Origin: UBA2210 sp036825195
GTDB taxonomy: Bacteria; Desulfobacterota; Syntrophia; Syntrophales; UBA2210
Direction: 5' to 3'
Assembly: GCA_036825195.1 (NCBI GenBank)
Contig: DAISYQ010000074.1
Location: forward strand, 1 to 8,611
DNA length: 8,611 bases
This document shows positions 1 to 6,590 of this stretch, one piece after another (position 1 is the first letter of the stretch; the number at the start of each line of letters is the position of its first letter). The notes beneath the pieces were generated by a model. It made no database searches, had not been told where the DNA came from, and saw only the letters and a program-made list of their open reading frames with translations. A program made the translations under genes and the position numbers.

Positions 1-354
1 CGGATCGGCACTGGAAAACTCGAGATCTTTGGCACCCATACCGATATAGAGACCGTCTCTCGGTGACAGGCTGTATGTCTCACCGTCGATCGTTATGATG
101 CCGGCCCCTCCTATGTTGATGACCCCCATTTCTCGTCTCTGTAGGAGGAAGGGCGCGCCGATGATCTTCTCGTCCACCTCGAGTTTCAGCAGTGTGACCG
201 GGCACATGCCGCCGACAATCAGCCGGTCGAAATAACTGTATACGAGTTTAACCTGATCCGGTTTGAATAGATCTTGAATCAAGAAGTGTTCGCGCAGTTG
301 AGCTGTATCAAAATGTACAGCATGGTTTGGATGTACTGCATTTCTTATTTCCAT
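1..354 (-). CDS. kduI: 5-keto-4-deoxyuronate isomerase (KduI), 5' part only
   Basis: KduI converts 5-keto-4-deoxyuronate (4-deoxy-L-threo-5-hexosulose uronate) into 2,5-diketo-3-deoxygluconate in the cytoplasm, a step in the breakdown of pectin and other polyuronides. The first 118 codons are present and the gene runs off the left edge; the E. coli enzyme is about 278 residues. The translation begins MEIRNAVHPNHAVHFDT and contains RREMGVINIGGAG at about residues 73-85, followed by a D-G-E-T-Y and a GLYIGMGAKD segment. These correspond closely to the start of E. coli KduI (RRELGVINIGGAG, ALYVGKGAKE). The zinc-binding residues of this cupin-type enzyme lie further on and cannot be checked. An AGAGAGGT ribosome binding site precedes the ATG. 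The gene starts 27 bases after the dctM stop, so it is probably the last visible gene of the same operon. Recognition is from memory of the family and is strong. Confidence 0.93.
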   Translation of the reverse strand, partial: MEIRNAVHPNHAVHFDTAQLREHFLIQDLFKPDQVKLVYSYFDRLIVGGMCPVTLLKLEVDEKIIGAPFLLQRREMGVINIGGAGIITIDGETYSLSPRDGLYIGMGAKDLEFSSADP

Positions 355-381
355 TGTTTGGTACCTCTCTGCTTTTTATTA

Positions 382-1659
382 TCAGTCAAAAAATACTGAA
401 GGGAGCCACATACTCAACTGCGGAATATACGTAATCAGTATCAATGTTATGATGTTGGCAAGAAGAAAAGGGAGTGCGGCACGAAATATGGTGCCGATAC
501 CCAGTTTTGAAATTGCCGAAGCGACATTGAGACACATTCCTACCGGAGGTGTCACCAGACCGATGGCCAGGCCTGAAATCAGGATCACACCGAACTGGAT
601 ACGGGATACCTCCAGCACGCTCATGGCCGGAAGGAAAACCGGTGTAAGCAAAAGTATCGCCGGGCTTACATCGACAAAGGTTCCGGTGAGCAGGATGACG
701 ATATCAATAACGAGCAGTATCACGAAGGCAGGCAGATCCAGCCCGGAAATAAAAAGGGCTACCGTCTGTGGGACCCGTTCCAATGCGAGAATCCAGATAT
801 ACAGCTTGGAAAGGGCGATGATGACCATCACGTTTGCACTGGTCATGATCGATTCGAGCATCAGGGGTGGTATCGCTTTGAACTTCAACTCACGGATGAG
901 AAAGGCTCCTACAATAAGGGCGTATAGGACGCCGAGTCCCGCCGATTCGGTGGGAGTGGCAATTCCGAAAACGACGGCACCCACGACGAAGATCGGCATG
1001 ATTAAAGCGAGTATCGACTGTCGCGCGGTATCGAGTTTTTCTTTGCGGGTCAGCAGGACTTCTTCACGGGGGTATCCCTTGGCATACGATACCACCAGTG
1101 TGATTCCCAGCATCAGAATGCCGATAATAACACCGGGGATCAGACTGCCCAGAAACAGTTTTCCCACCGATTCTTCCGATACCAATGCATAGATGATCAT
1201 GGGTACGCTCGGCGGTATGATCATTCCCATGGTTGACGAGGCCGCCGTAATGCCGCTGGCGAATTCGGCGGTATATCCTTTCTTCTTCATCTCCGGAATT
1301 AATACGGCTCCCACCGAAGCGGTGTCGGAGACGGATGACCCGGAGATGCCGCCGAAGATCATGCTGGCGAATACGTTGACGGCCCCCAGGCCGCCCCGGA
1401 AGCGCCCCACAAACAACATGCTGAAATTGATCAGACGGGTGGTAATCCCCCCGGCGTTCATCAGGAGCCCCATGAGAACGAAGAGGGGCAGGGCTATCAT
1501 CGCGTAGGAATCCATCCCGGCGAGAAAACGGGGAGGGAGGATGGACACCAGTTCGGGGTGTTCGAATATGAAATAGAGAAATCCAGACAAACCCAGTGAA
1601 TAGGCGATGGGAATGCCGAGAGTCAAAAAAACGGCCAGACTGGTCAGGAGGATGATCAT
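382..1659 (-). CDS. dctM: TRAP transporter large permease subunit DctM
   Basis: This is the large membrane subunit of a tripartite ATP-independent periplasmic (TRAP) transporter, which carries the substrate across the inner membrane using an ion gradient. It has 425 residues, the usual length for DctM, and is made almost entirely of hydrophobic helices, consistent with about 12 membrane segments. Family hallmarks are visible: FGGISGSSVSDTASVG from residue 102 followed by IPEMKKKGY, the IPPSVPMIIYA stretch near 148-158, and TPPVG at 370-374 near the C-terminus. Its ATG overlaps the dctQ stop in an ATGA arrangement (4-base overlap), a sign of translational coupling that keeps the two membrane subunits in balance. 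Its position between dctQ and kduI, in an operon with KDG kinase and KDPG aldolase, suggests a uronate or unsaturated-uronate substrate. That substrate is inferred from context, not from the permease sequence. Confidence 0.96.
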   Translation of the reverse strand: MIILLTSLAVFLTLGIPIAYSLGLSGFLYFIFEHPELVSILPPRFLAGMDSYAMIALPLFVLMGLLMNAGGITTRLINFSMLFVGRFRGGLGAVNVFASMIFGGISGSSVSDTASVGAVLIPEMKKKGYTAEFASGITAASSTMGMIIPPSVPMIIYALVSEESVGKLFLGSLIPGVIIGILMLGITLVVSYAKGYPREEVLLTRKEKLDTARQSILALIMPIFVVGAVVFGIATPTESAGLGVLYALIVGAFLIRELKFKAIPPLMLESIMTSANVMVIIALSKLYIWILALERVPQTVALFISGLDLPAFVILLVIDIVILLTGTFVDVSPAILLLTPVFLPAMSVLEVSRIQFGVILISGLAIGLVTPPVGMCLNVASAISKLGIGTIFRAALPFLLANIITLILITYIPQLSMWLPSVFFD

Positions 1660-2147
1660 ATGTGTTCACCGCTCGATGAAGATTTGTTGTTGAAGATTTC
1701 AAGGAATATGTGGTTCAGGCAGTATAAAATGACGAGGCTGCAACCGACCGGTACACTGATCTGTACGATCCAGTTGGGAATTCTCAAAACCGGCGATTCG
1801 AAATATCCGGTAGAGCAGATCCAGTTTGGGCTGTACCAGATCATGACGCCGTTGATAAATCCGATGAGCAGATAATTTAAGATATTGACATACTTTCGGG
1901 GACGCGCTTTGAGCTTATCGATAAAAAAAGTGATTTTGATATGTTCTTTTTTACCGACCGATATGGCCGCTCCCAGCGCCGTCGTGTAAATAAAGAGATA
2001 ATTCATGGCTTCGTTACCGCCGATGATGGCGGCGTTGAACCCGTATCGCATAATGACCAGGGTGATGGTGATGCTCAGTATGACGAAAAAAAAGAACGTA
2101 ATGATCATCTCAAACAGGTGTGTCGCGAACCGTTCCAGTCGATACAT
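1656..2147 (-). CDS. dctQ: TRAP transporter small membrane subunit DctQ
   Basis: This is the small integral membrane subunit of the TRAP transporter, which partners DctM. I chose the ATG at 2147 (163 residues) because AAGGAG lies directly in front of it. A longer frame from 2210 would add 21 mostly basic residues encoded by the preceding hairpin region, which is unlikely. Four hydrophobic segments can be seen at about residues 12-34, 47-67, 86-106 and 127-149, the expected DctQ layout. The NEAMNYLFIYTTALGAA stretch followed by KKEHIKI is typical of the family (a conserved NE, then GAA, then HI before a charged loop). The C-terminus overlaps the dctM start by 4 bases. A 90-base gap with a strong hairpin separates it from dctP. 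Small TRAP subunits diverge quickly, so identity rests on topology, these motifs and gene order. Confidence 0.93.
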   Translation of the reverse strand: MYRLERFATHLFEMIITFFFFVILSITITLVIMRYGFNAAIIGGNEAMNYLFIYTTALGAAISVGKKEHIKITFFIDKLKARPRKYVNILNYLLIGFINGVMIWYSPNWICSTGYFESPVLRIPNWIVQISVPVGCSLVILYCLNHIFLEIFNNKSSSSGEHI

Positions 2148-2172
2148 ATATCTCCTTGTCAAAATGTTTGGA

Positions 2173-2199
2173 GCGCCGGATCGGAGAGTGATCCGGCGC
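2173..2199 (-). promoter_or_regulatory. Intercistronic hairpin between dctP and dctQ
   Basis: A perfect 10-base inverted repeat, GCGCCGGATC and GATCCGGCGC, flanks a 7-base loop. It sits in the 90-base gap between the dctP stop and the dctQ ribosome binding site. In the direction of transcription it is not followed by a clear run of U, so it does not look like a full Rho-independent terminator. A GC-rich stem just after a binding-protein gene and before the membrane genes is a known arrangement for shielding the upstream mRNA from 3' exonucleases or for partial termination, giving more binding protein than permease. The structure is seen directly; the role is inferred. Confidence 0.7.
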
Positions 2200-2237
2200 A
2201 ATCCTTTCATGGCCTTCGACAGATGACGGCCCCTTTG

Positions 2238-3242
2238 CTATTTGTTTGCAATGGCTATCGCTTCGTTTATCTCGTCCCAGGTGAAATATCCCTGGTCGAC
2301 ATAGTACTGCCATACGCTCTTTACGCCATCTACGAACCCGGAGCGATCCTTGGGGTCCATGTGGTTGACGATGAGTTTGTCTTTCAGGATATTGTAATAC
2401 CCTGTTTCTGAGTTGAGCCAGATGGTGTCGCTGTAAATGATCGTCGCTTCGGCAACCGCGTCGAAGATTGCTTTCAGATCGTCCGGAAGGCTGTTGTACC
2501 ATGCCGGATTGACGTAAAACGGATCAGGGTGGACCTGCCAGTTGACGACAGAGAGATATTTCTGGGCCTCATAGAATTTCATGTCCACCGCATTGGAGAA
2601 GGGATTTTCCTGGCCGTCGACGACACCGGTCTTCAGGGCCATGTAGGTCTCCGTGTAGGCAACCTGCTGCGGGTTGGCGCCCAGGGCCTTGAATGTCCGG
2701 ATCGTGACATCGATCGGGGGGGTACGCATCTTCAGTCCCTTCAGATCGGCAACGGTCGCAATCGGCCGTTTGCTGTTGGTAATGTTGCGCATCCCGCCAG
2801 CGACGCCCGTAGCCGGAATATAGAAACCGTTTTCCATGGCCCCTTTGTTGATCTTCTTCCCCAGGTCGCTGCGCATGACAGACACTACTTTATCCGCATC
2901 TTCGAAGAGGAAGGGGAGGGTGTACAGCAGATATTTCTTGTTGGCCCGTTCAAAGAGACCGCCCCTGCATCCCTGTACCGTGCCCAGCTTGACCATCTCC
3001 AGTACCTCTGACTCTTTGCCGAGGACGCCGGAAAAATAGAGCTCCACGCTGATTCTTCCGTTGGATGCCTTTTCAAGGGTATTTTTGAAAAAGACCATCG
3101 ATTTACTGCGGGGGTGCATGTCGGACTGGGTATTTGCGTATTTAAACACGTACGATTTGGCCAGTGCCGCCGTTGGACCGATAGCAAGCAGGAGATACAT
3201 CCCCAGCACCGCCGTAAAAAGAATTACTGTCAGCTTTTTCAT
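2238..3242 (-). CDS. dctP: TRAP transporter periplasmic substrate-binding protein DctP
   Basis: This is the extracytoplasmic solute receptor that captures the substrate in the periplasm and hands it to DctQM. It has 334 residues, normal for the DctP/TAXI-like DctP family. The N-terminus carries a Sec signal peptide: MKK, a hydrophobic core, and a likely cleavage after ALA at residue 28. The mature protein starts with the typical FKYANTQSDMHPRSKS strand and helix. Family features follow: GMRNITNSKRPI (residues 150-161), DLKGLKMRTPP (167-176) and VDGQENPF (208-215). Arg172 in KMR is the position that usually binds the substrate carboxylate, so an organic acid ligand is expected. The genes around it point to a sugar acid such as a hexuronate or a deoxy-keto uronate. 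TRAP receptors for glucuronate and galacturonate are known. The start has AAAGGAG about 8 bases upstream. The 97-base gap to kdgK shows no obvious terminator. Confidence 0.95.
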   Translation of the reverse strand: MKKLTVILFTAVLGMYLLLAIGPTAALAKSYVFKYANTQSDMHPRSKSMVFFKNTLEKASNGRISVELYFSGVLGKESEVLEMVKLGTVQGCRGGLFERANKKYLLYTLPFLFEDADKVVSVMRSDLGKKINKGAMENGFYIPATGVAGGMRNITNSKRPIATVADLKGLKMRTPPIDVTIRTFKALGANPQQVAYTETYMALKTGVVDGQENPFSNAVDMKFYEAQKYLSVVNWQVHPDPFYVNPAWYNSLPDDLKAIFDAVAEATIIYSDTIWLNSETGYYNILKDKLIVNHMDPKDRSGFVDGVKSVWQYYVDQGYFTWDEINEAIAIANK

Positions 3243-3339
3243 CTTACATCTCCTTTCGTCGTTAAGTGTTGAATAAAACGGGCTCCTCTCAGGTTGTTAC
3301 GCACGGGTATCAGCCCATGACCGGCTTTGAGCCTGCATC

Positions 3340-4440
3340 TTATCGATCTATCCGGATGCCGCCTCCGGCCATGATCTTTTCTACTTCACCGACGGTGGCC
3401 ATGGACGTATCACCGGGCGTCGTCATGGCAAGGGCTCCATGGGCTGCACCGTATTCCACCGCCCGTTGGGGATCTCCGGTGGTCATGAGACCATAAATAA
3501 GGCCCGAGGCGAAACTGTCGCCACCGCCGACCCGGTCCACAATCTCCAGGTCTTTCCGCATGGGCGCCTGGTAGAAGGTCCCATCCGCCCAGCAGATGGC
3601 GCCCCAGTCGTTACGGGTGGCCGTTTTCACGGTTCTCAGTGTGGTGGCGGCTATCCTGAAATTGGGGAACTCCCGAACGGCCCGCTCTATCATCCTCTGA
3701 AAACCGGAAGTATTGAGGGATGAAAGATTCTCATCGACGCCCTCCACTTCATAACCGAGACAGGCCGTATAGTCCTCTTCGTTGCCGAGCATCACATCAA
3801 CATGCCGGGCAAGACGCCGGTTCACCTCCCGGGCCTTGTCCCTGCCACCGATGCTCATCCATAACGAGGGACGGTAATTCAGGTCGTAGGAAATGATCGT
3901 GCCGTTGCTGCGGGCCGCTATCATTGCCTCTTCGATTACATCGGGCGTGGAAGCGGATAGTGCGGCAAAGATCCCGCCGGTATGAAACCAGCGGACGCCG
4001 ATCGTACCGAAAATATGTCCCCAATCCACGTCCCCCTTTTTGATCTGGGATATGGCGGTATGGCCTCTGTCGGATACACCCAGGGCACCACGGATACCGA
4101 ATCCCCGTTCGGTAAAATTGAGACCGTTGCGCACCGTCCTGCCGATCCCGTCGTAGGGGACCCATCTGATGAAGGACGTATCAACCCCTCCCTGCAGAAT
4201 GAAGTCCTCGACCAGACGACCGACGGCGTTGTCGGCAAAGGCGGTTACGATGGCCGTTTTCATGCCGAAACACCGACGTAACCCACGGGCCACATTGTAT
4301 TCTCCCCCTCCTTCCCATACGCGAAAGGTGCGGGTCGTGTGGATCCTTCCTTCACCCGGATCGAGCCGCAACATTACTTCCCCCAGAGACAGCAGATCGA
4401 AGGTGCACGCTTTTTCCGATTTAATGTTCAATACCGGCAT
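3340..4440 (-). CDS. kdgK: PfkB-family sugar kinase, probable 2-keto-3-deoxygluconate kinase
   Basis: This ribokinase-fold enzyme probably phosphorylates 2-keto-3-deoxygluconate with ATP to give KDPG, the substrate of the aldolase encoded just upstream. Residues seen: GEVMLRLDP at 20-28; a first PfkB signature region EGGGEYNVARGLRRCFG at 43-59; SYDLNYRPSLW at 184-194 with Asp186, Asn188 and Arg190 as in KDG kinases; and the second signature DRVGGGDSFASGLI from residue 302. Asp308 is the expected catalytic base. The anion-hole motif reads GGGD instead of the more common GAGD, a variant I recall from other KdgK-like proteins. At 366 residues it is longer than the roughly 310 of E. coli KdgK, with extra material at the N-terminus and around residues 225-290. 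AGGAG lies about 9 bases before the ATG. The neighbouring eda and kduI support KDG over fructose or ribose as substrate, but another 2-keto-3-deoxy sugar acid is possible. Confidence 0.87.
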   Translation of the reverse strand: MPVLNIKSEKACTFDLLSLGEVMLRLDPGEGRIHTTRTFRVWEGGGEYNVARGLRRCFGMKTAIVTAFADNAVGRLVEDFILQGGVDTSFIRWVPYDGIGRTVRNGLNFTERGFGIRGALGVSDRGHTAISQIKKGDVDWGHIFGTIGVRWFHTGGIFAALSASTPDVIEEAMIAARSNGTIISYDLNYRPSLWMSIGGRDKAREVNRRLARHVDVMLGNEEDYTACLGYEVEGVDENLSSLNTSGFQRMIERAVREFPNFRIAATTLRTVKTATRNDWGAICWADGTFYQAPMRKDLEIVDRVGGGDSFASGLIYGLMTTGDPQRAVEYGAAHGALAMTTPGDTSMATVGEVEKIMAGGGIRIDR

Positions 4441-4492
4441 GGTTCACATCTCCTCTTGATACCGTTTGTGCTCCTAGAACCATAAAACCAGG

Positions 4493-5128
4493 TCAACCGT
4501 CAGGCTTCTTGGATAAAGCGACGGCTTCTTTTGTAAGTTGTGTGATGGTTTCAAACTGTCCGCCGGAGATCAGTGATGGACTGACCATCCAGCTTCCGCC
4601 GACTGCCGCGACCTGGGGATGACGGAGATATGCGACTACGTTTCCCTCGTTGATGCCGCCGGTGGGGATAAATTGCATCATGCCGTACGGTGCACTGATC
4701 GCCTGCAGGGTCTTCAGGCCGCCGAAGGCCTCGGCGGGGAAAAATTTGACAATATCGAGCCCAAATTCCAGTGCCATCGCAATGTCGGTGGGCGTTGCCA
4801 CACCGGGCGTCACGGGGATGGCGTGTGCCATGCAATAGTCGACCATTTTGGGATTCAATCCCGGTGCCACGATGAAACAGGCTCCGGCGTCGACCGCCGT
4901 TTGAGCCTGTTCAATCGTGAGCACGGTACCGGCCCCCACCAGCATATCGCCTCTTACGGTCAGAGATTCAATTACAGCTGGCGCGGCGGAGGTTCGGAAG
5001 GTAATCTCCGCACACGGCAGTCCTCCGGCTATGAGTGCTTCGGCAAGAGGTGTAGCATCTTCGGCATTTCCGATGGTTACAACAGGGATAATACGATGTT
5101 GAATGACTTTCCTGAATTGTTCCCACAT
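4493..5128 (-). CDS. eda: KDPG aldolase (2-dehydro-3-deoxy-phosphogluconate aldolase)
   Basis: Eda cleaves 2-keto-3-deoxy-6-phosphogluconate into pyruvate and glyceraldehyde 3-phosphate, ending both the Entner-Doudoroff and the uronate routes. The 211-residue length matches the family. Catalytic residues of this class I aldolase are in place: Glu41 and Arg45 in CAEITFRT, the GAGTVL phosphate-region loop at 65-70, APGLNP at 88-93, the Schiff-base Lys128 in KFFPAEA, and PTGGI at 155-159 followed by GGSWMV. Overall order and spacing follow E. coli Eda. Some aldolases of this family act on KDPGal or 4-hydroxy-2-oxoglutarate. With kdgK and kduI next door, KDPG is the natural substrate. Its ATG lies 6 bases after the iclR stop, and its likely AAGGG ribosome binding site overlaps the end of iclR, so the two genes are probably coupled. 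The gap to kdgK is 52 bases with no visible terminator. Confidence 0.95.
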   Translation of the reverse strand: MWEQFRKVIQHRIIPVVTIGNAEDATPLAEALIAGGLPCAEITFRTSAAPAVIESLTVRGDMLVGAGTVLTIEQAQTAVDAGACFIVAPGLNPKMVDYCMAHAIPVTPGVATPTDIAMALEFGLDIVKFFPAEAFGGLKTLQAISAPYGMMQFIPTGGINEGNVVAYLRHPQVAAVGGSWMVSPSLISGGQFETITQLTKEAVALSKKPDG

Positions 5129-5134
5129 ACCGGT

Positions 5135-5950
5135 TCACCCTTCCATTTCATGCTGAAATCCCAGTTTGTGCGAAATCTTCATCGCCGTGTTAATCACTCT
5201 GTGCTTCAGAGCCCCTTCAATCACATCCGTATTCATGCGGGTGGTGGCCCCCGATACGCTCATGGCCGCCACCACCTGACCGATATAGTTTCTGATCGGA
5301 GCGGCGATACAGCGGACTCCCGGCTCGTTTTCTTCATCATCGATGGCATAGCCCTTTTCTCTGACGCTCGCTACGTTCCGCTTCAGTTCAACCGGGTCCG
5401 TGATGGTGTTCCCGGTCAACCTCTCAAGGGTATCGTCCTGAATAATCGCATCGGCCTCTCTTTCGGGCATATATGCCAGCAGCACTTTCCCCACTGCCGA
5501 ACAGTGGAGGGGTATTCGGGATCCTAACTTGGAAACCATCTGCAATCCCCAACGCGAATGAAGATCCACCTTGTCGATGTAGAGGGCCTTATTCTGATCC
5601 AGTATCACCAGGTGTACGGTTTCCTGAACCTCTTCGCTCAACGTAACCAGGTACGGATGAGCCTCTTTTCGAAGATCGATATGACTGAGGAGGATGTTGC
5701 CGAGTTCCAGCAGTTTAAATCCGAGGTGGTACTGCTTGCTGGCGGTATCTTGGCGAATGAAATCGAAATAAGCCATGGACGTGAGCAGACGATGTGTTGT
5801 TCCTTTCGGAAGATCAACCTTTTCAGACAGCACACCGAGACTCAATCCATTGGGGTAATTTCCGAGAACCTCAAAAATTGAAGCCATGCGTTCTATCGTC
5901 TGCACGAGATTGGTCGGTTTCTTTTTGTCTTTTGATTCTTTGTGCGCCAT
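5135..5950 (-). CDS. IclR-family transcriptional regulator, KdgR-like
   Basis: This 271-residue protein has the IclR layout: a short charged N-terminus, a winged helix-turn-helix at about residues 16-78 (QTIERMASIFEVLG, then LSEKVDLPKGTTHRLLTSM as helix and recognition helix, then KQYHLGFKLLELG), and an effector-binding domain at about 95-262. Effector-domain landmarks are IPLHCSAVGKVLLAY at 146-160, GYAIDDEENEPGVRCIAAPI at 200-219 and VVAAMSVSG at 226-234. It is the first gene of the uronate operon and sits next to eda and kdgK, so it most likely senses a pathway intermediate such as KDG, as KdgR of enterobacteria does. The name KdgR is inferred from context. A cluster of palindromic half-sites lies 15-41 bases before its ATG, which suggests autoregulation. 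No clear Shine-Dalgarno sequence precedes the chosen ATG; no better in-frame start exists before the helix-turn-helix. Confidence 0.92.
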   Translation of the reverse strand: MAHKESKDKKKPTNLVQTIERMASIFEVLGNYPNGLSLGVLSEKVDLPKGTTHRLLTSMAYFDFIRQDTASKQYHLGFKLLELGNILLSHIDLRKEAHPYLVTLSEEVQETVHLVILDQNKALYIDKVDLHSRWGLQMVSKLGSRIPLHCSAVGKVLLAYMPEREADAIIQDDTLERLTGNTITDPVELKRNVASVREKGYAIDDEENEPGVRCIAAPIRNYIGQVVAAMSVSGATTRMNTDVIEGALKHRVINTAMKISHKLGFQHEMEG

Positions 5951-5964
5951 GTACAGGGTATTAA

Positions 5965-5991
5965 ATTTCGTAATGCGAAATACCGTTTCGC
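5965..5991. promoter_or_regulatory. Candidate operator of the IclR regulator: two overlapping palindromes
   Basis: Two perfect inverted repeats share one arm. ATTTCG-TAATG-CGAAAT spans 5965-5981 and GCGAAA-TACCG-TTTCGC spans 5975-5991. Together they give three half-sites in alternating orientation, TTTCG, CGAAA and TTTCG, spaced one helical turn (10 bases) apart. The core GAAA-N5-TTTC resembles the enterobacterial KdgR box as I remember it. The site lies between the predicted promoter and the iclR start codon, where bound protein would block transcription. The repeats are seen directly; binding by the adjacent IclR protein is inferred. Confidence 0.65.
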
Positions 5992-5994
5992 GTT

Positions 5995-6029
5995 TTTATA
6001 ACCGTAGACGTTTCCGTTCTCTCTGTCAA
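5995..6029 (-). promoter_or_regulatory. Candidate sigma-70-type promoter of the iclR-eda-kdgK-dctPQM-kduI operon
   Basis: Reading leftwards, a perfect TTGACA -35 box occupies 6029-6024. A 17-base spacer leads to TACGGT at 6006-6001, a weak -10 match. A better looking TATAAA lies at 6000-5995 but is 23 bases from the -35 box. Either choice would start transcription at about 5988-5994, inside or at the edge of the palindromic operator, and give a leader of about 40 bases before the iclR ATG. Confidence 0.5.
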
Positions 6030-6231
6030 GCATTTTATCGCTCGGCCGATTGCACGGAACAAAGAAAAAATGATATTTCCTTTTATGTGGGCATGTTTTG
6101 AAATGCCAAGCGTTGCTCTTCAAAGAGGCTGTTCAATATAACGCTTTCCAGTCAACCAGTCCTCATCATTAGACAAGTCGCAGATACAGGTTAAGGTCAA
6201 TACCGGAAATATGCCAGGAAGACGCTTTTAA
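6030..6231. other. Non-coding stretch upstream of the iclR promoter
   Basis: This is the first part of a gap of about 640 bases without an intact gene. It is AT-rich with several A and T runs. The only structure I see is a short inverted repeat GGCAT/ATGCC (6090-6094 and 6103-6107, 8 bases apart), which could be a regulator site but is too short to rely on. No tRNA, small RNA or terminator is evident. Confidence 0.4.
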
Positions 6232-6536
6232 ACATTTATAAGAGATAGAGCAGTGCCTGATCATATTGTACATTTAGACAACAGGGTTGATTATTATAGC
6301 CTAGTTGACTTGGCATATGAAAAGCATTATATCGTTCGTGTCCGCAAAGATAACATTGAATCCCTTAGAGGTAAGAGCTACATCAATGACATGGAATCCT
6401 TATGGTGGTTTACAAAAAGAAGGCCTATGAAATTCCGTAGTGTCTCTCAATCAGCATTTACCTGCATCTTAAAGGGTGCGAGTTTTGGTTCAATAACCGA
6501 AATGCCGATATTTATAAATTGTTGTTAAAGAACTGA
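6232..6536 (+). pseudogene. Decayed fragment resembling an IS4-family transposase
   Basis: An open frame of 91 codons from a GTG at 6253 contains IVHLDNRVDYYSLVDLAYEK followed by YIVRVRKDN and then LRGKSYINDMESL. This resembles the segment around the second catalytic acid of IS4-family transposases, usually VHL-x-DREADSY followed by a hydrophobic F-VR-x-D and a GK stretch. Here one residue is missing before the Asp, and Arg-Glu is replaced by Asn-Arg. From 6441 the likeness seems to continue in another frame, ending in NNRNADIYKLLLKN before a stop at 6534-6536, which recalls the conserved IES-YFKLLK helix. No start with a ribosome binding site, no N-terminal part and no terminal inverted repeats are seen. 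It looks like a small, frameshifted and inactive relic. The assignment comes from motif memory and is tentative; a real short gene of unknown function is the alternative. Confidence 0.42.
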
Positions 6537-6590
6537 CAACATAAACCATTGTTCTGGTCAAGGGTCAAAATCGAATACGGAGCGAGACGC

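Noticed and set aside
449..1192. Long open frame on the plus strand opposite dctM
   Set aside because: It mirrors the strongly supported dctM gene, has low-complexity composition and resembles no family I know.
2148..2210. Upstream ATG that would extend dctQ by 21 residues
   Set aside because: The extension would be encoded by the hairpin region and lacks a binding site, while the ATG at 2147 has AAGGAG directly before it.
4619..5527. 302-codon open frame on the plus strand across eda and iclR
   Set aside because: Both genes on the other strand have intact family motifs and coupled starts; this frame is a shadow of their codon pattern.
5886..6123. Short open frames on both strands over the iclR promoter
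   Set aside because: They overlap the operator and promoter, have no ribosome binding site and show no recognisable protein features.
6311..6327. GG-N10-GC sigma-54-like spacing in TTGGCATATGAAAAGCAT
   Set aside because: Only the invariant dinucleotides fit; the -12 part lacks TTGC and it lies in the relic with no fitting gene start nearby.
6521..6540. Inverted repeat GTTGTTA/TGACAAC before the sigma-54 activator gene
   Set aside because: The stem is AU-rich, contains a G-U pair and has no following T-run, so it is not a credible terminator.
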